Below, piece by piece: positions 30,563-38,935 of a stretch of DNA of 64,000 nt. Below the pieces are notes generated by a model that worked only from the letters and a program-made list of their open reading frames with translations, did no database searches and had not been told where the DNA came from. Numbering within the stretch: position 1 is the first letter of the stretch; the number at the start of each line of letters is the position of its first letter. The stretch spans positions 59,848 to 123,847 of the forward strand of contig DAHZHT010000004.1 of the NCBI GenBank assembly GCA_027406905.1, written 5' to 3'. Origin of the DNA: Elusimicrobiota bacterium. GTDB taxonomy: Bacteria > Elusimicrobiota > Elusimicrobia > UBA1565 > UBA9628. The position numbers were made by a program, and so were the translations under genes.

Positions 30563-31290
30563 TAAGACAACTCTTCAAGCCAAAAAGGCGCTTCCCGACC
30601 CGCTTTCAAAAAATCTTCGCAAGTTCCGACATCCCGCCAGGCAAAAGAATCGGCTAAAAAAGCCTGAATATTTTCGCCCTCTTCCGCCAAATGGAGATAC
30701 AAGTCAATGATAGAAAATTTGCCGACTTCCTTTATCTTTGAGAATATTTCAGGACTAACGACATGGATTCCGTCAAAAGCCAGGGCCGTGAACTCCCCTG
30801 ATTTTGAAAAAGACCGGGACTTTCCCTCTTTTTGGTATCCGCATAAACGGCCTTCCTCAAATAAAAGCAGTCTCGAACTCAAGCGCCGGCGCACCGACAA
30901 GCTCGCAAGAGCCCCTTTTGAATCCAAGTGAAATTGATAGAGCCTCTTTAAATCGACTCGGCTTAAGACATCGGCGTTATAAATAAAAAAAGGAGCGCTC
31001 TCATTAAAAAAGCGCGCCGCGTTTTTAAGCCCGCCGCCAGTCTCAAGAATCTCTTCTTCATGGGAAATTTGAATGGGGACGCCGAAAGACTTTTGGGAGA
31101 TAAAATCTTTAATCTGGTCGGCCTTATAATGCGTATTGACGATAATCGAAGAAACTTGAGCCTTAATGAGCCGCCGAATGGCGATTTCAAGGAGCGGAAC
31201 GCCCCCAATGGCCAAAAGAGGTTTGGGAGTTTTCTCGGTCAATGGCCCCAGTCTCTTTCCAAACCCGGCCGAGAAAATTAAAGCCTGCAT
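30562..31290 (-). CDS. murU: Sugar-1-phosphate nucleotidyltransferase, MurU-like
   Basis: A 242-residue NTP transferase with the signature SAGFGKRLGPLTEKTPKPLL and the metal-binding DV in YNADVLSRVD. Small enzymes of this type include N-acetylmuramate-1-phosphate uridylyltransferase (MurU) and mannose-1-phosphate guanylyltransferases. The gene immediately before it encodes an AmgK-like sugar kinase, and AmgK plus MurU make UDP-MurNAc from recycled MurNAc, bypassing MurA/MurB (known for Pseudomonas). That pairing favours MurU. The gap between the two genes is 12 bases. Sugar specificity cannot be proven from sequence alone. Confidence 0.85.
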   Translation of the reverse strand: MQALIFSAGFGKRLGPLTEKTPKPLLAIGGVPLLEIAIRRLIKAQVSSIIVNTHYKADQIKDFISQKSFGVPIQISHEEEILETGGGLKNAARFFNESAPFFIYNADVLSRVDLKRLYQFHLDSKGALASLSVRRRLSSRLLLFEEGRLCGYQKEGKSRSFSKSGEFTALAFDGIHVVSPEIFSKIKEVGKFSIIDLYLHLAEEGENIQAFLADSFAWRDVGTCEDFLKAGREAPFWLEELS

Positions 31291-31302
31291 GGAAGGATAG
31301 AA

Positions 31303-32748
31303 TTAAGCGACAGGCTGAGGCAGACTTAAGTGTTTAACCGGAACGTTTAATGAGAAATTTTTCCTCAGATGTTCCGCCAATTTTTCCGCGCAATAAACCG
31401 AGCGGTGGCGGCCTCCGGTGCACCCAAAAGCCACAAAAAGATTCAAAAACCCGCGGGAAATGTAATTTTCAACGCTTTGATCGACAATTGAAAAAGTAGA
31501 AGCTAAGAATTTTTTAACTTCGGGACTTTTGTCTAACAGCGAAATCACCTCAGGGTCCAACCCCGTTAAACTGGCCATCTTTTTATCCCGCCCCGGGTTC
31601 GGCAAGGCCCGGCAATCAAACACAAAACCGCCGCCGTGCCCGTTTTCATCTTTAGGAACTCCATCGGGATAAGAAAAACTAAAAATATTGACCGTCAGCT
31701 TCTTGGTCGCCGCGCCCAAAGCCATCAACTGGGAAGAAGAAGCCATTTTCTTAAGCAAGGGGATAAAGGCGGGCAGGGAAACCCCTAGTTCTTGGGTTTC
31801 CAAAAGCCAGGACAAATTCTTAAGCGCGAAAGGAATACTTTGAAGAAAATGGGGTTTTCTCTCGTAAAATCCTCTCAAGCCATATGCTCCGAGAGCCTGG
31901 AGAATGCGAATCAAAATAAAACCGGGGTAATATTTCATGAACGTCGCGCGATTATAAGACGTCGTTTTTCCCAAGGCTTTTAAATAAGCCTCCAACAATT
32001 CTTCTCTAAAGGCGGAACTGAGATTGGCTTTCGCGTCAAAAGCGAGCGAGGCGATATCATACTGCAAAGCCCCATGCCGCCCCCCCTGATAATCGATAAA
32101 AGCGGGCTTTCCGCCGCGAACCATAATATTTCTCGATTGAAAATCTCGGTACAAGAAATAATTGGAATCGGCGCCCGACAGGAAATCGCTAAAACGCTCA
32201 AAATCTTCTTCCAAGGCCTGCTCGTCAAACGGGATATGCGCCAAGGTCAAAAAATAATATTTAAAATGATTCATGTCCCAAAGCATGGATTTTTTGTCAA
32301 AACGGGAGCGCGGATAGCAGACGGAATAGTCTAAATTCTTTCCCGCTTCGACTTGAAAGCGCGGCAGAATCTGAGCCGTTTCCAAATAAACGGAAGCGAC
32401 ATCAGATGGTATCTTTTGTTTCGATCGGTTTTGAGAGAGATAGTCAAAAAGAGTCACATCTCCCAAATCTTCTTCCAAATAAATCCCCGCGCCGAGGTTT
32501 TCCGCGTAAATTTCAGGCACGAAAAGCCCGCTTTTGCGGAAATGCCTTGAGAAAGAAAGGAAAGCCTCGTTTTCCTTTCGCTCCGGCCCCCAAACCCCAA
32601 TGACGCTTAGATTTTTGGCGCGCAAGCGAAAAATCTTTCGGCTGGACCCGTCGCCTTTTAAAGCCTCAACCGAAACAGGAACCTGAGAGAAGGTCTTTTT
32701 AAATAGGGCTAAAAGAGATGGTTCCGGCGTTTCCAACCCGCTTCTCAC
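31303..32748 (-). CDS. AmgK-like sugar kinase fused to RapZ C-terminal domain
   Basis: A 481-residue two-domain protein. Residues 1-335 form an aminoglycoside-phosphotransferase-type kinase like AmgK (anomeric MurNAc/GlcNAc kinase), with the catalytic loop YRDFQSRNI (D202) and metal site FIDYQGG. Residues 350-478 match the C-terminal domain of RapZ (FVFDCRALPNPG, FGCTGGRHRS), which in E. coli binds glucosamine-6-phosphate and the small RNA GlmZ. The N-terminal P-loop kinase domain of RapZ is absent. The fusion joins wall-sugar recycling to a known amino-sugar sensor. The start overlaps the receiver gene stop by four bases. Confidence 0.9.
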   Translation of the reverse strand: MRSGLETPEPSLLALFKKTFSQVPVSVEALKGDGSSRKIFRLRAKNLSVIGVWGPERKENEAFLSFSRHFRKSGLFVPEIYAENLGAGIYLEEDLGDVTLFDYLSQNRSKQKIPSDVASVYLETAQILPRFQVEAGKNLDYSVCYPRSRFDKKSMLWDMNHFKYYFLTLAHIPFDEQALEEDFERFSDFLSGADSNYFLYRDFQSRNIMVRGGKPAFIDYQGGRHGALQYDIASLAFDAKANLSSAFREELLEAYLKALGKTTSYNRATFMKYYPGFILIRILQALGAYGLRGFYERKPHFLQSIPFALKNLSWLLETQELGVSLPAFIPLLKKMASSSQLMALGAATKKLTVNIFSFSYPDGVPKDENGHGGGFVFDCRALPNPGRDKKMASLTGLDPEVISLLDKSPEVKKFLASTFSIVDQSVENYISRGFLNLFVAFGCTGGRHRSVYCAEKLAEHLRKNFSLNVPVKHLSLPQPVA

Positions 32749-33149
32749 GGGGCCTTGCCCTTCTTGCGATTTTCGACCGCCGTAATCGCGCGCTCAATCT
32801 TAGTTTTAAGCGCCTCAATTTCGACGGGTTTAACGATATAATCAACGGCCCCAAACAACAACGCGTCATTTAAGGTCGCGGCATCGGCAAGGCCGGAAAC
32901 GACGATGATGGGAATATCAGAATATTTGGAGGAAGCCCGAAGTTCCCGCGTAAAAGCGATACCGTCTTCCCCTGGCATCATGATATCCATCAAAATCAGG
33001 CTTGGCTTGCGCACTTCAATGACTTCCCGCGCTTCTTTAGCGCTGAGAGCGCACGCGGCGTCATAGCCTAAAAACGGCAATGTCTTTTCGTAAAACTCGC
33101 ACAAAGACACTTCATCATCCACCGCCAAAATTAAATGTTTATTCGCCAT
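32745..33149 (-). CDS. Lone response regulator receiver
   Basis: A 134-residue CheY-type receiver: acidic pair D11-D12 (AVDDEVSLCEF), phospho-acceptor in ILMDIMMPGEDG and lysine in IVKPVEI. No output domain and no kinase gene nearby. The start at 33149 has AAGGA eight bases upstream. It overlaps the MauE/DoxX-like gene by 11 bases and the kinase-RapZ gene by four, so it is firmly inside an operon for disulfide chemistry and wall-sugar recycling. It may act by protein contact. The phosphodonor is unknown. Confidence 0.9.
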   Translation of the reverse strand: MANKHLILAVDDEVSLCEFYEKTLPFLGYDAACALSAKEAREVIEVRKPSLILMDIMMPGEDGIAFTRELRASSKYSDIPIIVVSGLADAATLNDALLFGAVDYIVKPVEIEALKTKIERAITAVENRKKGKAP

Positions 33150-33651
33150 GATTGTTCCTTTTCCCGGCCCATGAGTCAAGAGCCCAAATCGGCTGAACCT
33201 TAAATATAATCAGCGATAGGATGATGAGGATAAAATCAACGCCCATCATGATTTTAGGCTCGGGATGAAAAGAGGCTCCGAAACAACCGCAGCTAGGCAA
33301 TTCAATCCCTCGGACCTTTAAAGAGAAAAGCGCGAAGTCAAAAGCGATAAACAAAACGCCGGAAGCGGCGGCGAAAAGGCGCAAGAGATATCCCGCCAAC
33401 AAACTGTATCCAATTAACAGCTCAAGCCACGGCAAGAATGTCGCCAAGGTCAAGGCGGTCGAAGGGGAAACCAAATTATAGGCTTGGATAATGAGCGCAA
33501 ACTCTTCTTTGGGCGCGGCCAATTTAGAGACTCCGGCGACAATCAAGACAATCCCAATAAGGAACCGGGCGACAAGGGAAAGAAACTTAAAAGTCTTTGA
33601 GGATAGGCCTCGTTTCTCCGGAAAACTTTTGATTTCGGTTTCTTTATCCAT
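33139..33651 (-). CDS. MauE/DoxX-like membrane protein
   Basis: A 170-residue protein with four predicted membrane helices (about 26-45, 60-85, 88-108 and 130-150) in the MauE/DoxX pattern (FLIGIVLIVAGVSKL near the first). A Cys pair in LPSCGCFGA lies on a loop, as in members that pass electrons to periplasmic thiol-disulfide proteins. It directly follows the DsbA-like gene with an 8-base overlap, suggesting it reoxidises or reduces that protein. The start at 33651 lacks a strong ribosome binding site, consistent with coupling to the upstream gene. Confidence 0.85.
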   Translation of the reverse strand: MDKETEIKSFPEKRGLSSKTFKFLSLVARFLIGIVLIVAGVSKLAAPKEEFALIIQAYNLVSPSTALTLATFLPWLELLIGYSLLAGYLLRLFAAASGVLFIAFDFALFSLKVRGIELPSCGCFGASFHPEPKIMMGVDFILIILSLIIFKVQPIWALDSWAGKRNNHGE

Positions 33652-34267
33652 GTTTTTTGGCCAGGATTTTATCGATCCAAATCGGCCCCAAAGCCGAGAG
33701 TTGAAGACCGCCGATAAATCTCTTTCCATTAATAAAAAAAGTGGGCGTAGCGCTGACCCAACGCTCTTGTCCTTCTTTGACGTCTGCATTAATTAACGCG
33801 GCCGTTTTCGGGTCTTTCAAACAGGACTTAAATGCCGCGTTATCCAAGCCCAGGGATTTCACATAAGCCTCAATGGCCTCAGGCGGAGATTTCGCTTCCA
33901 CCCACTTGTCTTGATTTTCATACAGCAAGTCGTGAAACTCCCAAAATTTTCCTTGTTCTCCCACGCATTCCGCAGCGATGGCAGCCGACTTCGCCCAAGG
34001 ATGAATATGTTCAAGAGGGAAATCCTTGAATATAAAACGCGCCTTGGGGCCGTAGAGGGCTAAGAGCTGTTTGCGTGGTCCCTCCGCCGCCCGGCAGGCC
34101 GGGCATTCAAAATCAGAAAATTCCGTAATCGTAATGGGCGCGTCGGACGGACCTTCAATGCGATAAGCGGGCGCGGTCTCCACATAAGGCTTGCGGCTCT
34201 TCTTGGCTAAAAGCCCGGTCACCGCGACCAAAGCCAAAACGATAAGACCGCCGTAAACGCGCTTCAT
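33644..34267 (-). CDS. DsbA-like thiol-disulfide oxidoreductase
   Basis: A 207-residue membrane-anchored or exported thioredoxin-fold protein. The N-terminal hydrophobic segment (about 5-20) precedes the active site FECPACRA (CPAC, near residue 55), and the cis-proline loop is in SATPTFFINGKRF. The DsbA-type helical insertion is present. It should introduce or shuffle disulfides in exported proteins. The next gene encodes a MauE/DoxX-like membrane protein with a Cys-Gly-Cys motif, a likely redox partner. It begins 46 bases after nrdJ, a gap that holds a weak hairpin around TTGGC/GCCAA. Confidence 0.92.
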   Translation of the reverse strand: MKRVYGGLIVLALVAVTGLLAKKSRKPYVETAPAYRIEGPSDAPITITEFSDFECPACRAAEGPRKQLLALYGPKARFIFKDFPLEHIHPWAKSAAIAAECVGEQGKFWEFHDLLYENQDKWVEAKSPPEAIEAYVKSLGLDNAAFKSCLKDPKTAALINADVKEGQERWVSATPTFFINGKRFIGGLQLSALGPIWIDKILAKKHG

Positions 34268-34313
34268 CCCGATTATTCTACAAAACCTTGGCGCCTATAG
34301 GGCCAATTTCACT

Positions 34314-36830
34314 TTATGAGCACTCGGAAAACCCGCAATCATGACAGACGGGGCCCGGACATCCAGACTCAAAAGAGACATTCGAAGAATAACATTTTGG
34401 GCAATACGAGCTCAGAGGCATGGGAGACGCCTCCGCCTTAATGGAATCCGCTGACTCCTCCAACCATCCGGTTTTTTTCAGATGTTGTCGAAGAGCGATC
34501 GCGATCGCATGCGGAATAGAATCAACCCTGTTTTCTCCGAATCCGGAAGGCCTATCGCCCTTGACGCAGTTAAGGTGTTTGAGAACGCGAATGGGGTCTC
34601 CGCCTTCCGCGAAGTATTTGGACAAAAGAATTCCCACCAAGGACGTAAGTCCCGAGATTTCGGTTCCCAAGGGCGGAATATTCGTAAATATCTGATAAGG
34701 CCCCCGTTCGTCGTAATTGATATGAATATGGAGCGGGCCGTATCCGGTTCGCATTTGGTAATACTCGGAAGAAACGCCAAAGGCCCGCTGAACCGACTCG
34801 CGGCGGCTTTTTTTCTCTTGCGCCGGAGAGATGTTTAAGACCTGTTGGGCTTTGGAGCCATCCCGATAGATGGTAATTCCTTTGCAGTTGAGCTCATAGG
34901 CCAACAAATAAGCCCGGCGAACGTCTTCAACGGTCGCGGAATGAGGGAGATTAATGGTTTTTGAAACCCCGTTATCGGTATGTTTTTGGAATGCGGCTTG
35001 AATGCGAACATGGTCTTCAATTCCGACATCATGGGCCGTTGGAAACAACGATTGGATTTTAGCTGGAATTACCGACAAGCCGCGAACGGATTTGTGATTT
35101 TTATCGATCAAGCTCCACAACTCTTTTTCCGAGAGCCCAAAGAAGTTATTTTCCTTGGCGATACTCTGAAAGAGCGGGTTAATCTCGAAGAAAACGTCTT
35201 TGTCGGCTGGTTTCTCCCCATTTTTAATCTTGGCCAGAGCCTGCGCATTGTAGCGGGTATAAGCGATGGCAAAAAAGGGCTCAATTCCCCCGCCTTGAAG
35301 CCCCGCGGCGATGGCAATTGTTCCAGTCGGAGCGATGGTCGTTCGCGCACAATGCCGGGGGGCGCGGCTTTCCCCTCTAAAATAAGAACCTTCCGAGTCA
35401 TAGACTGAATTTTTCCAATTCGGGAAGACTCCGCGCTCTTTAGCTAATTCTTCAGAAGCGTTGAGCGCCGCATCGTTGATGGAATGCATCAACTTTTCGG
35501 CAAAAGAAAAACAAGCCTCGGAGTCATAGGCGATTCCTACCTTAACCAAGGCCTCGGCAAAACCCATGACGCCAAGACCGATTCGGCGGTTTCCCTTGGC
35601 CATCCGCTCAATTTCCGAAAGAGGATAATTATTGACTTCAATGACGTCGTCTAAAAACCGAACCGCGACCCTGACCGCTTCGCCAAGTTTCTTAAAATCA
35701 AACTCCCCCATCATCGTTTTTCCATGGACAAAGTTAGAGAGATTAATCGAGCCCAAATTGCAAGGCTCCCAGGGAAGAAGCGGCTGCTCTCCGCAAGGAT
35801 TGGTGGATTCAATCTGCCCCAAGGCCGGGGTGGGGTTTGAGCCGGAGGAATTAATCCGGTCAATGACAATCATTCCCGGGTCTCCGGTTTTCCACGCTTG
35901 CTCGACCATTAAATCGAAAATTTCGCGCGCCTTGACTTTCCCGGCGGGCTCTTTAGTTCGCGGATTTAAAAGATCGTATTCGGAATCAGAAGCTACCGCT
36001 TTCATAAAAGTCTCATCGATTGCGACCGAGACGTTAAAGTTTTCCATGACACCGGTCTGGGATTTAAGAGTGATAAAATCTTTAATCTCGGGATGGGTGT
36101 AATGCAAAATGCCCATATTGGCTCCGCGGCGAGTCCCGCCTTGCTTGACGACTTCCGTCATCTTGTCGAAAAGCTGCATAAATGAAATCGCGCCCGAGGC
36201 GACCCCATGGGTTTTTTTGACTAAATCTCCGCGAGAGCGAAGCCGGCTGAAAGCGAAACCCGTTCCGCCGCCGGATTTCTGAATCAAGGATTGCGCCGCC
36301 AAGGCGTCGTTAATGCCTTCAATGGAATCGGCGACCGGAAGAACATAACAAGCCGACAACTGCTGCAAATCCCGCCCCGCATTCATGAGAGTCGGAGAAT
36401 TGGGCAGGAAATTCCACGAGGACATCAAAGCGAAAAACTTATCCTCCCATTCCGCCACCAAGGCTTGAGCGGTTTTATTTTTTTGATAAATTTTTTCAAG
36501 GTTTGAGATTAAGCGGGAAAAGTTCTTTTCTCTCTCGGAAGAAGAATGCAGGCCCTCATGGAAAAGATTCATTCGGGAAACGGCGTTGCCAGCAACAGCT
36601 GGAATCTCTTCAACGCGCATATGGACGCCTTCAAACGCCCCCCACTCCGACGCGCGCAGATCATAGAGAATTTCCGCCAAGGCGATATTGTGGGCGACCC
36701 CCTTAAGCCAGGATTCGACCGACGCCGCGTCTCGAAGGTATTTATCTTTAATGACCTTTAATTGGTTTTCAGTAACTGAAACGCTCCCTGCGGAATTTGC
36801 GGCTTTCTCAAGCGATGCTTTATGGCTCAT
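34314..36830 (-). CDS. nrdJ: Adenosylcobalamin-dependent (class II) ribonucleotide reductase
   Basis: An 838-residue NrdJ that makes deoxyribonucleotides using coenzyme B12 and works with or without oxygen. The N-terminal part has NFLPNSPTLMNAGRD, the catalytic barrel has SGGGTGFAFSRLR, the radical-site loop STNPCGEQPLLPWEPC and GTIAIAAGLQGGGIEPFF, and the C-terminus has a four-cysteine zinc-ribbon-like end (two CxxC pairs in the last 30 residues). Length and motifs are typical. GGAGG precedes the start by five bases. It has its own strong promoter with inverted repeats. No class I genes and no cobalamin riboswitch are seen. Confidence 0.96.
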   Translation of the reverse strand: MSHKASLEKAANSAGSVSVTENQLKVIKDKYLRDAASVESWLKGVAHNIALAEILYDLRASEWGAFEGVHMRVEEIPAVAGNAVSRMNLFHEGLHSSSEREKNFSRLISNLEKIYQKNKTAQALVAEWEDKFFALMSSWNFLPNSPTLMNAGRDLQQLSACYVLPVADSIEGINDALAAQSLIQKSGGGTGFAFSRLRSRGDLVKKTHGVASGAISFMQLFDKMTEVVKQGGTRRGANMGILHYTHPEIKDFITLKSQTGVMENFNVSVAIDETFMKAVASDSEYDLLNPRTKEPAGKVKAREIFDLMVEQAWKTGDPGMIVIDRINSSGSNPTPALGQIESTNPCGEQPLLPWEPCNLGSINLSNFVHGKTMMGEFDFKKLGEAVRVAVRFLDDVIEVNNYPLSEIERMAKGNRRIGLGVMGFAEALVKVGIAYDSEACFSFAEKLMHSINDAALNASEELAKERGVFPNWKNSVYDSEGSYFRGESRAPRHCARTTIAPTGTIAIAAGLQGGGIEPFFAIAYTRYNAQALAKIKNGEKPADKDVFFEINPLFQSIAKENNFFGLSEKELWSLIDKNHKSVRGLSVIPAKIQSLFPTAHDVGIEDHVRIQAAFQKHTDNGVSKTINLPHSATVEDVRRAYLLAYELNCKGITIYRDGSKAQQVLNISPAQEKKSRRESVQRAFGVSSEYYQMRTGYGPLHIHINYDERGPYQIFTNIPPLGTEISGLTSLVGILLSKYFAEGGDPIRVLKHLNCVKGDRPSGFGENRVDSIPHAIAIALRQHLKKTGWLEESADSIKAEASPMPLSSYCPKCYSSNVSFESGCPGPVCHDCGFSECS

Positions 36831-36869
36831 AATAACCTCCGAGTTCGGAAAATCCCCGCGTCAGAAACA

Positions 36870-36921
36870 AACGGTAACAAGAAGTTTACCGTTACAAAAG
36901 GCTTCTGTCAAGGTCTTGACA
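36870..36921 (-). promoter_or_regulatory. nrdJ promoter with two perfect inverted repeats
   Basis: Minus strand: -35 TTGACA (36906-36911), 17-base spacer, -10 TAAACT (36883-36888). Perfect half-sites AACGGTAA/TTACCGTT (36870-36877 and 36886-36893, 8-base spacer) cover the -10 and start point. A second perfect repeat TGTCAAG/CTTGACA (36906-36912 and 36915-36921) covers the -35. The pattern does not resemble the NrdR box consensus I know. A repressor acting on B12 or dNTP supply is a guess. Confidence 0.75.
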
Positions 36922-36932
36922 AAAATGAAATT

Positions 36933-37319
36933 TTATTTTCTGATGGCGACGGCGTCAATTTCGACAGAGACGCCCTTTGGAAGAGACTTTACTTCCACGG
37001 TCGCGCGAGCGGGATAAGGCTGCTTAAAATGTCCGGCATAGGCTTCGTTCATGGCCGGAAATTGAGACAAGTCGGTCATGTAAACCGTAGTCTTGACGAC
37101 ATCAGATAAAGACAATCCCACCGTCCGCAAAATGGCGTCAATTTGCCCCAAGCATTGATTCGTCAATTCCGAGATCGTTCCTTTTATTGGGTTTCCCGCT
37201 GGATCGGCGGGAATCTGCCCGGAGACAAACACTAAATTCCCCATTTGAACGGCCTGGGAATAAGGGCCGATGGCCTTTGGCGCGAGATCGCTGTGAAGGG
37301 CTTGCTTTTCATTGTTCAT
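36933..37319 (-). CDS. ridA: RidA family enamine/imine deaminase
   Basis: A 128-residue RidA (YjgF/YER057c) protein that hydrolyses reactive enamines such as 2-aminoacrylate released by PLP enzymes. Family blocks are GPYSQAVQMGNLVFVSGQIP, the active-site arginine in YPARATVEVKSLPKG and the C-terminal VEIDAVAI. It forms trimers in other bacteria. The start overlaps the rho stop by four bases. It is the last gene before the nrdJ promoter, so the long ribosomal/cell-shape run probably ends or weakens here. Confidence 0.95.
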   Translation of the reverse strand: MNNEKQALHSDLAPKAIGPYSQAVQMGNLVFVSGQIPADPAGNPIKGTISELTNQCLGQIDAILRTVGLSLSDVVKTTVYMTDLSQFPAMNEAYAGHFKQPYPARATVEVKSLPKGVSVEIDAVAIRK

Positions 37320-38341
37320 TTAAGAGCTCCTAAAAGTGCGTGATTGGTTTTATGCGTACGCATCAACTCCAAGAAAGACTTTAAAGCTTCGATATCGCCC
37401 TTGTCCGCCAAAAGCCTTCTCAGCTTCCAGACTCCTTCAAGCACATCTGGCGGAAACAATTTTTCTTCCTTCCTTGTCCCCGAATCTCGAACCTTCATCG
37501 CCGGAAACAATCTCATCTCCGCAGCTTGTCGAGAAAGGACGATTTCCATATTCCCCGTGCCTTTAAACTCTTGGAATATAATATCATCCATCTTGCTACC
37601 GGTGTCAACCAATATCGTGGCGATAATGGTCAACGATCCTCCTTCCTCCAGTTTGCGCGCGGCCCCGAAAAAGCGGCGCGGAACCTCCATCGCGCGGGAA
37701 TCAAGCCCACCGGTCATGGTTCTTGATCCGCCCGCGAACTGATTATGCACGCGCGAAAGCCGAGTAAGAGAATCCAACAAAATGAGGACATCCGCCCCTC
37801 CCGCCGCGTCGGCTATCGCCTTGGCCATGAGCGTTTCCGCTGTCGCCAGATGCTCTTGATAGCTCTTATCGCTAGAGGAAGCCGACACCTCGGCTTTGAC
37901 GCTTCTTTTAAAATCAGTGACCTCCTCCGGACGCTCATCGACCAAGAGACAATATTGCTTGATCTGAGGATCGACGGCGTAGACTGCATTGGACAGAGAT
38001 TTCAAAATCGTGGTCTTTCCCGCTTTTGGGGGAGCCACAATCAACCCGCGAGTGCCGCGGCCGATAGGGCATAACAAATCCATCGCCCGCATCGTCAAAT
38101 CCGAGGATCCTTTTTCCAACTGAATCCATTGCTGCGGATCGATAGGCGTTTTGTCGGCGAAGGCTTTTTCTATCTCGCTTAAAACCCGCGGCGCGCGCGC
38201 CTCTAACGTCTTCATCCCACCGGAATTGGGATTATTCTGCCTCTTATTCCACCTTTGCCCGGGGCGATTGCGGTAATGCGGGCGAAAACGCTTCCGCCCA
38301 TAATGCCCGCCTCCCGCTCCATTTCTTTCAGAATTATTCAT
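37316..38341 (-). CDS. rho: Transcription terminator Rho without N-terminal RNA-binding domain
   Basis: A 341-residue Rho; E. coli Rho has 419. The motor half is intact: PIGRGTRGLIVAPPKAGKTT with Walker A K109, LLVDERPEEVTDF, LLDSLTRLSR (Walker B) with Q-loop region, GGLDSRAMEVPRRFFGAAR and GTGNMEIVLSR. What is missing is the N-terminal helical and cold-shock-like OB domain that forms the primary RNA site. In its place are about 42 low-complexity residues rich in Arg, Asn and Gly. The preceding gene overlaps the start by four bases, leaving no room for a hidden domain. The basic tail may bind RNA instead (inference). Confidence 0.93.
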   Translation of the reverse strand: MNNSERNGAGGGHYGRKRFRPHYRNRPGQRWNKRQNNPNSGGMKTLEARAPRVLSEIEKAFADKTPIDPQQWIQLEKGSSDLTMRAMDLLCPIGRGTRGLIVAPPKAGKTTILKSLSNAVYAVDPQIKQYCLLVDERPEEVTDFKRSVKAEVSASSSDKSYQEHLATAETLMAKAIADAAGGADVLILLDSLTRLSRVHNQFAGGSRTMTGGLDSRAMEVPRRFFGAARKLEEGGSLTIIATILVDTGSKMDDIIFQEFKGTGNMEIVLSRQAAEMRLFPAMKVRDSGTRKEEKLFPPDVLEGVWKLRRLLADKGDIEALKSFLELMRTHKTNHALLGALK

Positions 38342-38934
38342 GACTTCTCCCTCCGCTGTCGCTTAGTTATTTCCTTAAGTTCCGTAAAATATTCCGGCCA
38401 CCGAGTATCCAGGGCTTCCACCATATGGGTCATAAAAAGTCCCGCCGCATCTAGAATTGCGGGCGCCTGCGGAGCCGAAAAAAAATATTTTTCCGCCCCA
38501 TGATCCCATGGAACGCTCCCGGTTTTAGAATAAAACTTGGGAGATTTAAGCTCGATGAACATTTGTCTTAATGAACTCTCAAAATTAAGATGCGCCGCAC
38601 GCAGGAGCCATAAATTTTCCCGCCATGGAGATTCCCAATCCAGTTTTGAAATTTCAGACAAAGCCTCTTCCGCTCGAACGGAGGAATCTTTATCCACAAT
38701 CCAGCGAGACCAAAGCGATAAAATGGCCAAGGTCCTTAAAACCGATAAAGCTTCTATCTCATGGCCGTGGGAAACAAGGAGAGCTATCGCGTTTGAAGAC
38801 GCGACCGCTCGCGAAGCGAACGTAACCAAAATAGAGTCAACCGGATTTTCAAAATCGATGTCCTTGCCCAAGCGGCTTAAGCCGTTATCGATAGACGCCT
38901 TGGCCCGCGCCATTAAAGAGATCGTTTCGTTCAT
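38338..38934 (-). CDS. Helical protein, DUF5677-like
   Basis: A 198-residue all-helical protein resembling the DUF5677 group (ASSNAIALLVSHGHEIEALS followed by LRTLAILSLWSRWI), for which no biochemical role is known. The ATG at 38934 directly follows the murI stop (38936-38938) and a TTG at 38943 is an alternative. It overlaps rho by four bases. Its place between murI and rho in a tightly packed run suggests co-expression rather than shared function. Confidence 0.6.
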   Translation of the reverse strand: MNETISLMARAKASIDNGLSRLGKDIDFENPVDSILVTFASRAVASSNAIALLVSHGHEIEALSVLRTLAILSLWSRWIVDKDSSVRAEEALSEISKLDWESPWRENLWLLRAAHLNFESSLRQMFIELKSPKFYSKTGSVPWDHGAEKYFFSAPQAPAILDAAGLFMTHMVEALDTRWPEYFTELKEITKRQRREKS

Positions 38935-38935
38935 G

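Noticed and set aside
34268..34313. Strong terminator after nrdJ
   Set aside because: Only a weak TTGGC/GCCAA hairpin without a proper T-tract; read-through into the dsbA-like gene is likely.
36831..36932. Cobalamin riboswitch upstream of the B12-dependent reductase
   Set aside because: The spacer is only about 100 bases and is occupied by a promoter and inverted repeats; no B12-box-like sequence or multi-helix element fits.
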